Part shown: piece after piece, positions 35,895-47,725 of the stretch
Layout of the letters: every line of letters starts with the position of its first letter
How positions within the stretch are numbered: the stretch's first letter is position 1
Source: Leptidea sinapis
Lineage: Eukaryota > Arthropoda > Insecta > Lepidoptera > Pieridae
NCBI RefSeq assembly: GCF_905404315.1
Contig: NC_066279.1
Span: forward strand, 5,840,501-5,904,500
Direction: 5' to 3'
DNA: 64,000 nucleotides
Program-made: the position numbers and the translations under genes
Notes under the pieces: model-generated
What the model saw: the letters and a program-made list of their open reading frames with translations, nothing else
The model's database searches: none
What the model was told of the DNA's origin: nothing

Positions 35895-36690
35895 AGTTTT
35901 GCACTTCTAGCTAATCGGAACTATTTGAACTTCGAATGTTATATTTTTAAAAAGTTGCACCTTTCTTACTAATAAAAAAAATGGGCGGGAAATCATGTGT
36001 CAATTATTTTTTATCACATATCAAAGTAATTAACGTATGCAAAGAAAATGGAATAAGTCTAAAAGATTTTAGAGCGATTTTTTTTTATGTTTTTAAAAGT
36101 TCTCTCTCCACAGGACTGTGCCGTTCGTCTTCAAAATGCTTTTGGGAGAGAAGCACCTTGCTTGAGCACCGTGAGGTGATGGTTTGCTGAATTTGAGAGA
36201 GGTCGGGTTTTTTTACATGACGAATTTCGTGAAGGGCGGCCTTCAAGTGCCGTCTACAAAAATAATGTGGCTACTGTTAAGCGGCTAATTGAAGAAAACT
36301 TGCGGATTACCTATGAGACAATTCGAGGACTATTGGGGATTGGTATCAGCCAAATTCAGAAAATTTTACACGAAGAATTGAAAGTTCAGAAACTTTGATG
36401 TCGTTGGATCCCTCCTGAACTGACAGTGGAGCAGAAGCGGGCTCGCGTGAAATGGTGCTCACCGATGCTAATGAAGTACGACCACGGACATTTTAATGCT
36501 GTTTATGACATTGTCACAGGAGACGAAACATGGATTTATTGTTTTGACCATGGAAAAAATAGCAATCTTGTGAATGGATGTTTGAAAATGAGAACTGGCC
36601 AACAAATGTGAGGCAGGCGAGAAACGTTGGTAATAAAATGATCGCATTTTTTTTTGTCAGCACGTAGAAAACATGCCTTCAAATCTGTGA
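35895..36690 (+). pseudogene. mariner-family transposase relic, copy 2
   Basis: Better preserved than copy 1. Frames give an N-terminal helix-turn-helix block (TVRRWFAEFERGRV-like) near 36155-36220, the ENLRITYETIRGLLGI-like linker near 36290-36345, and EQKRARVKWCSPMLMKYDHG...DIVTGDETWIYCFDH near 36430-36550. VTGDETW holds the first catalytic Asp of the mariner D,D34D triad. The protein then runs through VRQARNVGNKMIAFFF and ends, lacking the other two catalytic residues. Stops and frameshifts rule out activity. Confidence 0.78.
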
Positions 36691-36839
36691 TACATATATA
36701 AAATTCCTTATCACTGTGTTTGTTCCTTATCACGCATAGACACCGAAACCGCTCAATGGATCTATTTTTTTTTTCTATCCAACTTGAAAGAGAGGGAAGA
36801 TTGTTCGATTTATGATCCTTAATTATTTATGTAGAACAT

Positions 36840-37020
36840 TCGTCGACCAAATTGGGGAGGTTTTGAGAAAAGGAGAGGTCTGAAGCACCCGCAACCGGCG
36901 AGCATGTATGAAAAGAGTAATGAATGTAGTGGAAGCGCGTGAGGTTTGTAAGGATAGAAGCAAATGGCATTCTATTGTCTCTGCCTACCCCGACGGGAAC
37001 AAGGCGTGAGTGTGTATGTA
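36840..37020 (+). mobile_element. LINE ORF2 C-terminus fragment (RTE-like)
   Basis: Reads MKRVMNVVEAREVCKDRSKWHSIVSAYPDG followed by a stop and GTGTGTATGTATGTATG. This matches the terminus of lepidopteran RTE-like polyproteins that I recall (EVCKDRSKWKSIVSAYP). Only the last part of the element is present. Confidence 0.55.
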
Positions 37021-37249
37021 TGTATGTGTGTAATTATTTACGTTGCAAATTTTCTTTTCGTACAAAAATCTGTAAAATTTAAAGGTTTACCCACATTCCA
37101 CAACTACAATCGTGCATCGTCATTCGAATTTAACTGACCATGAGCTCTACAATAATTCACAAACTATTTATATTTTTGCGTTTTCTTATTTAGATCTTAG
37201 CTGATGTGACATAAAATTGATGAAAGACAAATACTATGTCATCTGTGAA

Positions 37250-37480
37250 AATAAGGGATGAGACGAGCAGGACGTTCAGCTGATGGTCATTGATACGCCC
37301 TGCCCATTACAATGCGCACTGCATTGTAATGCACTCAAGGATATTAAAAAACCCAAAAATTCTGAGTGGCACTACAATTGCGCTCGTCACTTTGAGTTGA
37401 TATAAGTTGTCACGTGTCATTTGCCCAGTAGTTTAGTGAAACTAGCTAGTGAGCTACGGCGCCCTTCAGACCGAAACATA
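37250..37480 (+). repeat. Repeat B copy, 3' truncated
   Basis: GGATGAGACGAGCAGGACG, TTCAGCTGATGGTCATTGATA, ATTCTGAGTGGCACTACAAT and CAGACCGAAACATA, in order. The 3' third is missing. Confidence 0.7.
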
Positions 37481-38429
37481 TTCCTGCAGATATAGAATTT
37501 GGTTAATATAAAGTGTTGGACACTACGAACGCATATAATATGTTCAGTCTTTTAATTTACTACTAATAAATAGTAATAACTACCGATACAACAACACTAT
37601 TAATGTATGCCTTTGTTTCTTGCTGTTTTTTATGGACAAGTGTATAATTTGGATTATCTACCTATATTGTAGAAAATGTAATGCTGCTTAGGTACTGAAG
37701 CATACATATAATTATATAAGTTACCTGTTTGTTATTTATAATAATTAAGTATATATAAATTAAGTATTTGTAATTTTAAATTCCTGTAAATAGTTTTTGT
37801 AATACAGGCGATATCTGTTAAAAAGCGTGTTACTACTGTTATTACTTGTATTTATAGGTTTTAATGTACACTGGAAACATACAACTGTAATAATTATCAT
37901 AATAAAGACATTTCAAATCAAAACAAATCAATACTATTAATGCGGTTATTATGTTATTAAGCTACGTTTTATGCTATCGAAAAATAAAGAAATTTTAAAA
38001 TATCTCACCCAAATAATGCTGTCTATCTTTTGACATGTTCTATGTTGAGTGAGATAAGTTAACGCGGATGCTTATAAATTATGTTTTTATTGTTTACATT
38101 GAAAAATTATATAGCTTCATTGAATATTTATAAGAAATGCCAAACACAAAATAATACTTAACCAACGTTGTTCACACACCCAAATCAAACACAGTACAAA
38201 TGTAAAGTTACTTAAACATTCCATCGACCGCGCGTGTGTGATCAATTGTAATACGAAATTCAATTCTCAAGCACGATTCGATGTGGAAGTAAATCATTAC
38301 ATTTTCTCGTGGGAATATCGTATTATTATGAAAATTAGCAATTTATCATTGAGTTTTAATTACTGGTAAATGTTTCCATGTAGAAATCAATATACTCACT
38401 GCAACGAATGCATGCATCTAAGGTTTTTT
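37481..38429. other. No gene seen
   Basis: AT-rich non-coding sequence. Confidence 0.45.
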
Positions 38430-38915
38430 TTTATGAGAATAAGGGACGAGACGAGCAGGACGTTCAGCTGATGGTAATTGATACGCCCTGCCCAGTACAA
38501 TGCATTGCCGCTCAGGATTCTTAAAAATATCATGAACGGCTGGATCACTTGGCGTTGCGTAGAGATGTCGCTTCATTGTGTCTCTTCTACAGCATTTATC
38601 ACGGGGAGTGTTCCGAAGAGCTGTTTAACCTGATTCCTTCCGCCGAATTCCACCGTCGCACGACACGCCACAAGTTAGGATATCATCCTCACCATCTGGA
38701 TGTGTGGCGGTCCTCCACAGTGCGGTTTTCAAGGAGCTTTCTTCCACGTACTACAAAGCTGTGGAATGAGCTTCCTTATGCGGTGTTTCTGCGACGATAC
38801 GACATGGGTACCTTCAAAAAAAGCGCATACTCCTTCCTTAAAGGCAGGCAACGCTCCTGTGATTCCTTTGGTGTTGCAAGAGAATGTGGGCGGCGGTGAT
38901 CAAAAAAATATAATG
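38430..38915 (+). mobile_element. Repeat B head fused to a jockey-like LINE tail
   Basis: 38430-38525 is the first ~95 nt of repeat B, through GCCGCTCAGGATTCTT. At about 38530 it switches to the LINE sequence ATGAACGGCTGGATCACTTG and continues to the LINE 3' end. The LINE part keeps an open frame: [53 protein letters not shown] and [21 protein letters not shown]. This is the same C-terminal region as at 19110 and 47175. Confidence 0.75.
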
Positions 38916-39135
38916 AGCCGCCCACTTCCTCATTCTTCCATCTTCAAAAAGTTTCAATTCACCACGTTCTTCTTTAACTTTACATCATTCTCGGGCATTT
39001 TTCTTCTTTTAAGTAACATTCCGCTTTACCCGTATTTGCCCCTATCCCGTATTAAAACTATTATGTCGATGGTGTGCACACTCTTCAAAGATAGCGGCAA
39101 CTGAGCTTTCCATATACGATAAATACTTGCGATTA

Positions 39136-39532
39136 TATCACGTAATGCGAACGCCATGCTATATAATATAGCATTATGATTTAGGGCTCTATTTTTCACT
39201 CCATAATGCTTTAGTTTTAGGAGTAAAGTTTCATGGTGGACGCAGTCAAATGCTTTGGACAAATCACAAAAAATGCCCAATGCATCCTGTGACTCTTCCC
39301 AGGCGTCAAAGATGTGCTCAATGAGTCTAGTACCCGCATTAATTATTGATAAGCCCCTAGTGAAACCTAATTGAATTTTGGTCATTAATTTACAATAATG
39401 CATTTGTAGCTGTTGAAGCAAAAGTTTTTCAAAAATTTTACTACAAACAGGCAGCACTGAAATAGGTCTGAAATTAGCAGGGTCAAAAGAACTGCCCGAT
39501 TTAAACAAAGGTATAACTTTGCTGTATTTCAT
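39136..39532 (-). pseudogene. LINE reverse transcriptase fragment
   Basis: Encodes KVIPLFKSGSSFDPANFRPIS (RT domain 1), QLGFTRGLSIINAGTRLIEHIFD (domain 2a) and GIFCDLSKAFDCVHHETLLLKL (domain A with one catalytic Asp). After GVKNRALN the match to RT ends, so the active-site YADD and later parts are lost. Jockey/CR1-like non-LTR type. Confidence 0.78.
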
Positions 39533-39779
39533 GAAAGTATGAAAAGAGCTTCATGATTATTCATAACATTTGGACATAATGTGACTTTACATGCATTTCT
39601 GTGCTTCTCAAAAGACAAACTATTCTATGACGTGGAAAAGTGTATTGTATATACCTACTTTCAATCATTTGTTTTGATTGATCGATATTCTCTAGTATTT
39701 ATTCTGTTAGTATTTATTATTATTATTATTCTGTATATTCGTTGTTACTATCCTGCAACCACACTGGTTAACACAATAA

Positions 39780-39905
39780 TAATAACAAAATTCACAAATA
39801 AAATTTGAATTTTATGTACGATCGATTCGAACCCACGACCTCCGGCGTTCCGTGCCGGTGCTCTAACCAACTGAGCTAACCGTTCGAGTACCACCTCGTT
39901 ATAAA
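39780..39905 (-). mobile_element. tRNA-derived SINE, copy 1 beside LINE
   Basis: On the minus strand: GGTTAGCTCAGTTGGTTAGAG (A box), an ACGGAAC anticodon-like loop flanked by CCGGC/GCCGG, and GTGGGTTCGAATCG (B box). The tail is A/T-rich (AAATTTGAA side at 39790). 42070-42215 is a near-identical copy in the same orientation. Confidence 0.7.
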
Positions 39906-39989
39906 ATTCTGTTTGCTTTGTTCAACTCTCAGGTTGTGGCTTCATCTACAGGATCTACTTTACGTTTAAAGATATTTATTTCTCATTAA

Positions 39990-41950
39990 AAACATAATAA
40001 TGTCACTTACATGAGAACATAAAAATATGATGTAATAATTTATCCGCCGTTCTTTAGATGTTCAGTACATACATATTACACATTATAGTACTTATTCTTC
40101 TTCACAAAATTTAAGATTACACACTTTTACAGGGCACTGACACATAACAAACAATTTCAGACATGTGTTTTATAAAAACTTTGAAACAATATAGTCTGAT
40201 AGCTCACGTTTAAATGTTTTTAGTGACTTAATCTTTTTGAGAGATGAAGGTAGACTATTAAAAAGTTGTGCGCCCTCGTAAATAAACATACGCTTGCCGT
40301 AATTTGTTCTTGTCTTAGGTAGTATCAAGTAGCTGGCTCGTCTCGTGCTGCGTTTAGACGCATGTTTAGTTTGGGTGAGTAAGATTGATGTATGGATGGA
40401 ATTATGTAGAATTTTTTGTATCAGTATACATGTATGGTATGTGTAAAGTTGTTTTATGTTCATGAGGTTTGTTTGTTTGTATATTTTAGAAGTAGGTGTT
40501 AAATAAGTGAAATGGAATAACATTTTTATTAGTCTATTTTGTATTGTTTGCAATTCAGCTAACTTGGTTTTTTGAGCACTGCCCCATATTTCAATTAGAT
40601 ATGTAATGTGTGATTTAACTAATGAATTATAGATAAGTATTCTAACTTTGCGGGGTATCGAACGAACTATGCCACGAAGTGAACCCAGCAGAGAAGAGAG
40701 TTTCTATTTAACATATTCAATATGGGCGCCCCATGTCAGTTTACTGTCCAATAGAAATCCCAAATATTTCTCAACGTGCTTTTCTGTTAAGGGAACATCA
40801 TTTACTTTTAAGGGTTTATAGGGAGGTATTGGTTTGTTCTTCGCACTAAAGATAATATAAGAAGTCTTTGTACCATTAATTGTAAGTAGATTTGATTGTA
40901 ACCAATTGGAAAGAACATTAAGATCCTTTTGCGCATGTTGGGTAATGTCATTGATGGAAGCCCCAAAATAGAAAAGACAGGTGTCATCTGCATACAAGGT
41001 TATATGACCATGTAATCCTAAATTAACGATATCATTTATATAAATTGAGAAGAGTAGGGGCCCCAGGATTGATCCCTGTGGTACACCAAAACTAACTGGA
41101 AGGGGTTCACTTTTGTAGTCGCCAATTTTTACAATCTGTTGTCGATGACTGAGGTACGATTGGAAAACTTTAAATGCATTGCCGGTTATTCCTATGTTCT
41201 GAAGTTTAGTTTGAATGACTTACTGTGTCAAACGCCTTTTTTAAATCAACAAATATGCCCAACACAATGTTTTTACTGTCAATATTTCGTCTCACTTTTG
41301 TCACTAAGTCAACGGTCGCAGCTACAGTATTACTTTTTGGTCTGAAACCGAATTGGCGCTCTGTAATGTATTGTATTGATTCCATAAAAGATTCAAGACG
41401 GTTGTGCAATATTTTTTCTACTACTTTAGATAGTACTAGAACCACAGAGATTGGTCTATAGTTGCCGGTATCAGTTTTGGAGCCAGATTTGTGAATGGGA
41501 CTGACTTTGGCTACCTTAAGTAGGTCTGGGAATCGTCCTTCCTCGAAAACTTTGTTGATGCATTCGGTAAGAACTGGAGCTATAAGGTTTTTTATACATA
41601 TTAGGGCCTTAGTACTGATACCATCAATACCAGTGCTGGAATTTGGGTCCAAATTGTCAATTATCCTTGTAATTTCATCTAGAGTGGAGGGGCTTATATC
41701 TGAGAGTTTTTTTGAGTTATTTGAGGTATCGTTTGGGTGGGCAGTGGTATGATTATTATGGAACTGGGCCGGAATTTGGTTAGCTAATATTGACTCTATA
41801 GTAGCAAAATAATTGTTAAACGTATTGCATATTTCATGGACGTCAGAGATTTCCCTTGAATTAATTACTAGTTTTGAGGGAGCACAACTTGATTTTAGTT
41901 TGTTGTTGGAAAGGCAATCAATAAGATTCCATGTTTTTTTTGGGTCTTTG
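39990..41950 (-). pseudogene. 5'-truncated LINE with broken reverse transcriptase ORF
   Basis: Read on the minus strand: a linker (PSTLDEITRIIDNLDPNSSTGIDGIS), RT domains 1-2 (KVSPIHKSGSKTDTGNYRPIS, QFGFRPKSNTVAATVDLV), domain A (GIFVDLKKAFDTVSH, 41206-41265), a frameshift, domain B (FGVPQGSILGPLLFSIYIND), and domain C (YADDTCLFYFG, at about 40980-40990, the catalytic Asp pair). Then come LQSNLLTINGTKTSYIIFS and a C-terminal segment to 40170 ending FKRELSDYIVSKFL. No endonuclease is present. Jockey/CR1-like. At least one frameshift separates domains A and B. Confidence 0.82.
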
Positions 41951-42069
41951 ATATGGTAAATACTTTACAGTTGATAACCTGCTCAACCCCAATATTTGCA
42001 TATTAGGAAATTGACTTGAGATGTAGCTCTTGTAAATCTATACAATATGTTATGTTTTTTAAAGTGATA

Positions 42070-42215
42070 ACCCTCACTTCTAGGATTAAGACACAAATAA
42101 AATTTGAAAAACAAAATTTTATGAACAATGCGGGATTCGAACCCACGACCTCCGGCGTTCCGTGCCGGTGCTCTAACCATCTGAGCTAGCCGTTCGAGTA
42201 CCGCCTCGTTATATG
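42070..42215 (-). mobile_element. tRNA-derived SINE, copy 2 beside LINE
   Basis: Same A-box, ACGGAAC loop and B-box as the copy at 39780. It runs from the A/T-rich tail near 42090 to the head near 42213 (CGAACGGCTAGCTCAGATGG on the minus strand). With the other copy it brackets the LINE at 39990-41950. Confidence 0.7.
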
Positions 42216-42299
42216 TTGTTTGAGATAATTGAAAATACAGATAATTGATATTAAATAAAACTCGTATTATGTTAAAATAAAATATAAATAATACAACTT

Positions 42300-42600
42300 C
42301 TAACAAACTTAAAAAATATATACAACTTCAAATTTTCACCCATCTACGATCAACACTAGTCTTTGCGTCGCGATTTTAATATTATTCTATTCCATCCACA
42401 GATACCTACGGAATAGAGTTGCAAGATCGCAAGCGAAAATAATGATTATTGTACTACGATAAATTTTATGTTCAATATATTTGGTAGGTCTGAGAATCGG
42501 TCATTATTTATTTTTTACACCCCAAAAATTTGAATCATTGAATCGTTTTTTATTACTATACATAGTAATATAACGTTTGCTGGGTCAGCTAGTATACACA
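42300..42600. repeat. Repeat C, diverged copy
   Basis: AACTTCAAATTTTCACCCAT, TACGATCAACACTAG, GGTCTGAGAATCGGTCA and ACGTTTGCTGGGTCAGCTAGT match 57640-58092 in the same orientation. Confidence 0.6.
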
Positions 42601-42659
42601 TAAAATCAAATTGGACAAACTTTTTACTTGAAAAAATATTTAATGTATAAAATTCTACA

Positions 42660-42865
42660 AATGATTTAAGAATCTGAATCTTGCCAGATTTTGGCGAGAC
42701 AATACGTCCTGAGGATGCCTCGTGTAGAGGCGAAACACGTGTCAAATTGTTTTAAAAACAAGTATTGGCGGAATTTACACTAAAGAAAACTTAAATCATT
42801 TGTATAATTATGGATTTCCGCAAAGTAACGCCTAATTCAATAAATTTTCTTAAATGTATAAAATT
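42660..42865. repeat. 'CTCTACACGAGGCATCC' repeat, inverted copy
   Basis: GCCAGATTTTGGCGAGACAA, GGATGCCTCGTGTAGAGGCG, ACTTAAATCATTTGTATAAT and GATTTCCGCAAAGTAACGCC correspond to 2655-2865 and 16591-16935. Confidence 0.6.
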
Positions 42866-43199
42866 CATTTTTTTACATTACATTAAATACTAACCGTTAA
42901 AACGTTAAACTTTATCTACGCTTTTTTAAACAAATTTTGTTTATAGATAAACCTATTGCTTGACATTAAATATTAATAAATGCTTTTCATAACAAAAGCA
43001 TGCAAGCGTATGCAAAAACCTTGTAGATTTTTTACTATGGCACCTTGGTGAAATTCTCACGATCGCTATGATTATCGAAGCTATCGACACTATTTCAAAC
43101 TACATACTTCCTAACTCATTTGTTATGTGTTGAATCGAGTATTATAAATTAAATTATTATAAGTATCTAAAGTAATAAATGAAGAGCCGTAGTAATAAA

Positions 43200-46110
43200 T
43201 ATTTATTACCCATAGTAATTACTTATACCATAAGATGGAGCGTGTTTCGAAGAAAGATTAAGTATAATATGATATATAACAATGTTTGTAACCAAGCCAG
43301 TGATCTTGTGAAATGTGACCTATGCTCTCCTACACGTTATTTTAGAGGTGCAAGAGGCTTAAAAATTCAAACCGGTAAAAAGCACAGTTCCGCGTTAGTT
43401 TCGGATATACATCATAGCACCTTGCCCTTGCCAAATAACACATATCATGTTACAACAAATTTTTCGGAATTATTAGGAATTCGGTTCCAGAAGAAAAGCA
43501 AATTCCAAAAGGGGCTCGCATTACTGTTGCAACTGCACTCTCCAAAGTCATTCGATCTACAGTAAACCAAAATTCAAAAGAAAGTTGGGAGCATTTGTTC
43601 ATGTTCGCATATTCAACTTTACATGCAAAAAAAGATGACCACAGTTCACTCACACAGAAAATAAAATCAAATTGTTCTGACCCAAATATCTTTGGCAATA
43701 TTTTAAATAGTAACCAAAATTCAACATTTTTCGAAAAGTAGAACAGAAAGTTAATGACGGTGACGCGAAAGGTGCTGCATCTATACTTTTTTCAAATGAT
43801 ATCCTGGCACCCGACTCAAATGAAACACTTTTGGCTTTACAAAGTAAACACCCATCACCAGATGCTAATTGTGTTATTCCGGAACCATATTTTTCCGATA
43901 ATGATCTACGGGCTAATGATGGTGATGTACTAAAAGCAATAATGTCCTTTAAGACTGGTTCTGCCGGCGGCCCCGATGGACTGACACCCCAGCATCTTAA
44001 AGATCTGGTATGTCCTTCCACAGGGGATGCGGGTAGAGCGTTGCTTGAGAACATTGTTCTCTTAGTAAATCTCATGCTTTCTGGAAAAGTTAATACCGAA
44101 ATTACCGAAATTTTATATGGTGCGAATATATGTAAAGATTAAGAAAAAAGATGTTGGTATTCGTCCTATAGCCGTGGGCTGCACATTTCGACGCCTTGTT
44201 TCTAAAATTTGTTATAAACATATTTCTCCTTTCCTATCAACTAAATTCATTCCAACTCAGTTGGGTTTCGGCTGCAAAAGTGGTTGCGAAGCTGCAGTCC
44301 ACGCTGCGCGAACTTTTTTGTAGAGGAACTCTGGTGATGTCTTTCTAAAATTAGATGTGAAAAATGCTTTTAACTCTGTTGATAGGGGAGGAGCTCTGCT
44401 GAGAGAAGTTAAAAATTCAATTCCTTCAATCTATCATTATATTTGGCAATGTTATAGTAAACCATCCAAATTATTATTCAAAAATCATAATATTTGGTCT
44501 TCCGTTGGCTGTCAGCAAGGCGACCCTCTTGCTCCAGCAATATTTAGCCTTGCCATTCATTCCGCCATAACAAAACTAAAATCAAAATTTAATGTTTGGT
44601 ACTTGGATGATGGTACTTTGGGTGGTGAAGTGGACTCTGTTTTAGATTTTTTGAAAGTTGTAATAGAAAGTTTTAGCTCAATCGGCCTTGAGTTAAATTT
44701 TTCGAAATGCGAGCTTTTTATCGGCTAAAATTTCCAAATTTCAGACCGGGTTGATATTACCAATAAATTTAATGTTCTGGCCCCCAATATTAAAGTTTTG
44801 GATAAGAATTCACTTCACCTTCTTACAGCTCCATTATTTCCTGTTTCAATTCCAACGATCTTAAACGATCACATTAAAAAATTTAATAACGTTTCGGACA
44901 GATTATTTAAAAATTAATTCTCATATGGCCTTAACTATTATTCGGTCTTGTTTATTTGTTCCAAAATATACGTACCTCTTAAGGTCTAGCCCGTTATGGA
45001 AATTTCCAAATTTGCTTGATGTGATTGATATTTCACTTAAAAATATTTTAGAAACCGTTTTGAATTGCGCGTTTACAGATCGTGCATGGTCTCAAGCCTC
45101 TTTACGGATACGGATTGGTGGTTTGGGTACTCGCAAAGTTTCGGGCGTTGCCTTACCAGCATTTCTATCTTCAGTTCATAGTGCGCAGCCTTTGGTTACT
45201 AGAATTGTAAATCATGTACCAGGTAACTCAGAGATTTTGTATTTGAACGAAGCTAACAATGCTTGGCTAAATATTGCAAACATTCAAAATTTTCCAGACG
45301 ATTTAAAGTGTCATAAAGCATGGGACGCTCTTCTTTGTAAGTCAGCCTTTGATGATCTTTTGATCTCATCTACTGACATAACAGAGCGTGCTCGTCTTTT
45401 GGCCGTGACACAAAATGAGTCGGGCTTTTGGTTACAAGCCTTGCCTTCTGCGCCGATTGGAACGCTACTTGACAATATGACATTGTCAATATGCGTATCA
45501 CTCCGGCTAGATATAAAACTGAATGAAACACATCAATGTAGATGTGGCGTTCAGGTAGATGCTCTTGGACGCCACGGGTTATCCTGCCTAAAATCGGCAG
45601 GCCGTATCAGTCGTCACGCCAGCATTAATGAAGTCATCCGCAGGGCATTTGCTGCTCTTAATATATCAGCTGTTTTAGAGCCAAATGGTATTACCCGCCG
45701 CGATGGCAAGCGTCCTGATGGAATGACGCTGGTGGCTTGGGCACGGGGAAGGGCGCTGGTGTGGGACGCTACTTGCGTCGACACTCTGGCTCCTTCTCAT
45801 GTCCAAGTTACGTCAGTTGGTGCTGGGGCTGCGGCTTCGACTGCCGAAGACAGCAAGCGTCGCAAATATGTTGGTCTTAGTGAGTCATACATCTTTGTGC
45901 CGTTTGGTGTCGAGACACTTGGCCCGTGGGGCCCAGAGGCGCGGAGAATATTCAAAATACTATCTTCGCGCCTCAATAAGGCTACTGGAAACCCAAGCGC
46001 TGGCAGCTATTTCGGTCAACGGATCAGCCTTGCTATCCAACGCGGTAATGCTGCCAGTATTCTTGGTACGCTTCCACGTAATGATAGTTTTAATTTTATG
46101 TAGTCGTAGT
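43200..46110 (+). pseudogene. Retroelement with C2H2 finger, reverse transcriptase and restriction-like endonuclease; frameshifted
   Basis: Consecutive frames give one polyprotein order. Near 43310-43395 is CDLCSPTRYFRGARGLKIQ, a C2H2-finger shape with Gln in place of the first His. The RT follows: GGPDGLTPQHLKDL (43966), DVGIRPIAVGCTFRRL (44150), FLKLDVKNAFNSVDR (domain A), GCQQGDPLAPAIFSLAIH (domain B, 44512) and WYLDDGTLGG (domain C, two Asp). Last is a 392-codon ORF (44925-46103) with a CxC-x9-H-x3-C knuckle at residues 205-221 and RPDG (D265) plus WDAT (D281), the PD-(D/E)XK-like restriction-like endonuclease. Its C-terminus is TLGPWGPEARRIF...LAIQRGNAASILGTLP. At least three frame breaks and stops (near 43490, 43740, 44140, 44320, 44728) inactivate it. 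The layout is that of R2/NeSL-like elements, but YLDDG and the C-terminal block point to a distinct lineage that I cannot name. The nuclease ORF is far better kept than the rest. Confidence 0.78.
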
Positions 46111-46249
46111 ATTGTAAATATAGTTATAAGATTTGTTTTATTTAATATAAGAATTAGTACATTAAACTATATATATGATATATTGGTGATAACTTATCCG
46201 GAACCAAATTTATTTTAATCAGAAATACCGCATATATTCGTAATACAAA

Positions 46250-47174
46250 TATTCAACTCAATGACATTTCATTACACATGAAAAATCATACAGTGAGCGG
46301 GCGCGGGTACTTTATTTATATGGCAAAACAAGGACTCTCTCCGAGGTCATGGGTGACATCAGAGGTTTGATACAATTCCTCGAGGAGCTGGGTTGGCAGG
46401 ATTGGCCGCCCACCTCACCACGCAAAATAGGCGCGCTGTAGTCGTCGAGTTGCAGATAATAGCCCGTGATAACCTATAACCTATATCGCAAAACAACGTT
46501 TGCCGGGTCAGCACTTGCATCGTAAATTAACTTATTATTAACATATTAATATTAACACCACTGATTTCCAAAGAAGATCCAAAACACTATGGCCAGCTGT
46601 TTGTGCTATGTTTGTTCGTAGTAATATCGCGACCACAAAGAGACTAAAATATGAAATCCATAAATTAACGCTAACGAAAAGCTAATTTATATTTATTATG
46701 ACTTCAAATAAAATATAATAAAAATAACTGCGAATATGTCTGATGTCCAACTCGCACTTAACCTGTTTCTTATAAAAAAGATAGAATAGTATTAGTTGGT
46801 AGAGGCACAAAGTAGGGATTAACGTATTGTATAGAACGTCATTGATAACCTCTGTTAGTACAAGATAGATACAAAATAAATACAAAAAAGGTACAAAATA
46901 GAAAATGAAAAAAGCAAAACATATAGTGTTTTCAGTACGACAGTTAACCGATAGATGGGGGTAAAAACTAAACTATTTTTCAGTTTTTATAACAGACTTT
47001 CACGTTAGACTTTCAGCACAAAGTACAAATGATTTATAATATAGTATATTTAGTGTAATTTTATACATAGTTGTCTGCAGGTCGTTAATTGGCAATAATT
47101 CAATAAATTTATATTTATTTCAATTATTGTATTATTATTTGCTTAAAAAATAATAAATAATTATTAATAGAGCA
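46250..47174. other. No gene seen; probable repeat debris
   Basis: GC-richer patch at 46365-46500 (CCTCGAGGAGCTGGGTTGGC, then GTTTGCCGGGTCAGC at the end) looks like repeat 3' ends. The remainder is AT-rich and non-coding. Confidence 0.4.
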
Positions 47175-47725
47175 CGGCAATACTTCAAGCCGGCCCACAT
47201 TCTAGCGCTCTACAAAGCGCAGTTCCGGCCACACATGGAGTATTGCTGTCATCTCTGGTCTGGCGCACCCCAGTATCTCGAATTGTCGGGGACCCAGTGC
47301 TCTGCGAACGGCTGGATCACTTGGCGTTGCGTAGAGACGTCGCTTCATTGTGTGTCTTCAACCGCATTTATCACGGGGAGTGTTCCGAAGAGCTGTTTAA
47401 CCTGATTCCTGCCGCCGAATTCCACTTTCGCACGACTCACAAGTTAAGATATCATCCCCACCATCTGGATGTGTGGCGATCCTCCACAGTGCGGTTTTCA
47501 AGGAGCTTTCTTCCGCGTACTACAACGCTGTGGAATGAGCTTCTTTGTGCGGTGTTTCCGGGACGATACAACACGGGTACCTTCAAGAAAAGTGCGTACA
47601 CCTTCCTTAAAGGCCGGCAACGCTCTTGTGATTCGTCTGGTGTTGCAAGAGAATGTGGGCGGCGGTGATCACTTAACACCAGGTGACCCGTACGTTTGTT
47701 TGTCCTCCTATTCCAAAAAAAAAAA
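47175..47725 (+). mobile_element. Jockey-like LINE 3' region, best-kept copy
   Basis: 47175-47270 encodes [19 protein letters not shown] and [15 protein letters not shown] deletion or frameshift then removes the LDPFDRVQRRAA part. The frame resumes as [20 protein letters not shown] and continues through [55 protein letters not shown], stop, then GGTGATCACTTAACACCAGG and a terminal A-run at 47716. It is the reference for the other tails in this window. Confidence 0.78.

Noticed and set aside
42128..42210. tRNA gene on the minus strand
   Set aside because: The anticodon loop lacks U33 and a near-identical copy with the same tail lies at 39780-39905; a SINE.
45799..46218. Second open frame over the nuclease ORF of the retroelement
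   Set aside because: It is an alternative frame of the conserved nuclease sequence with no motif.
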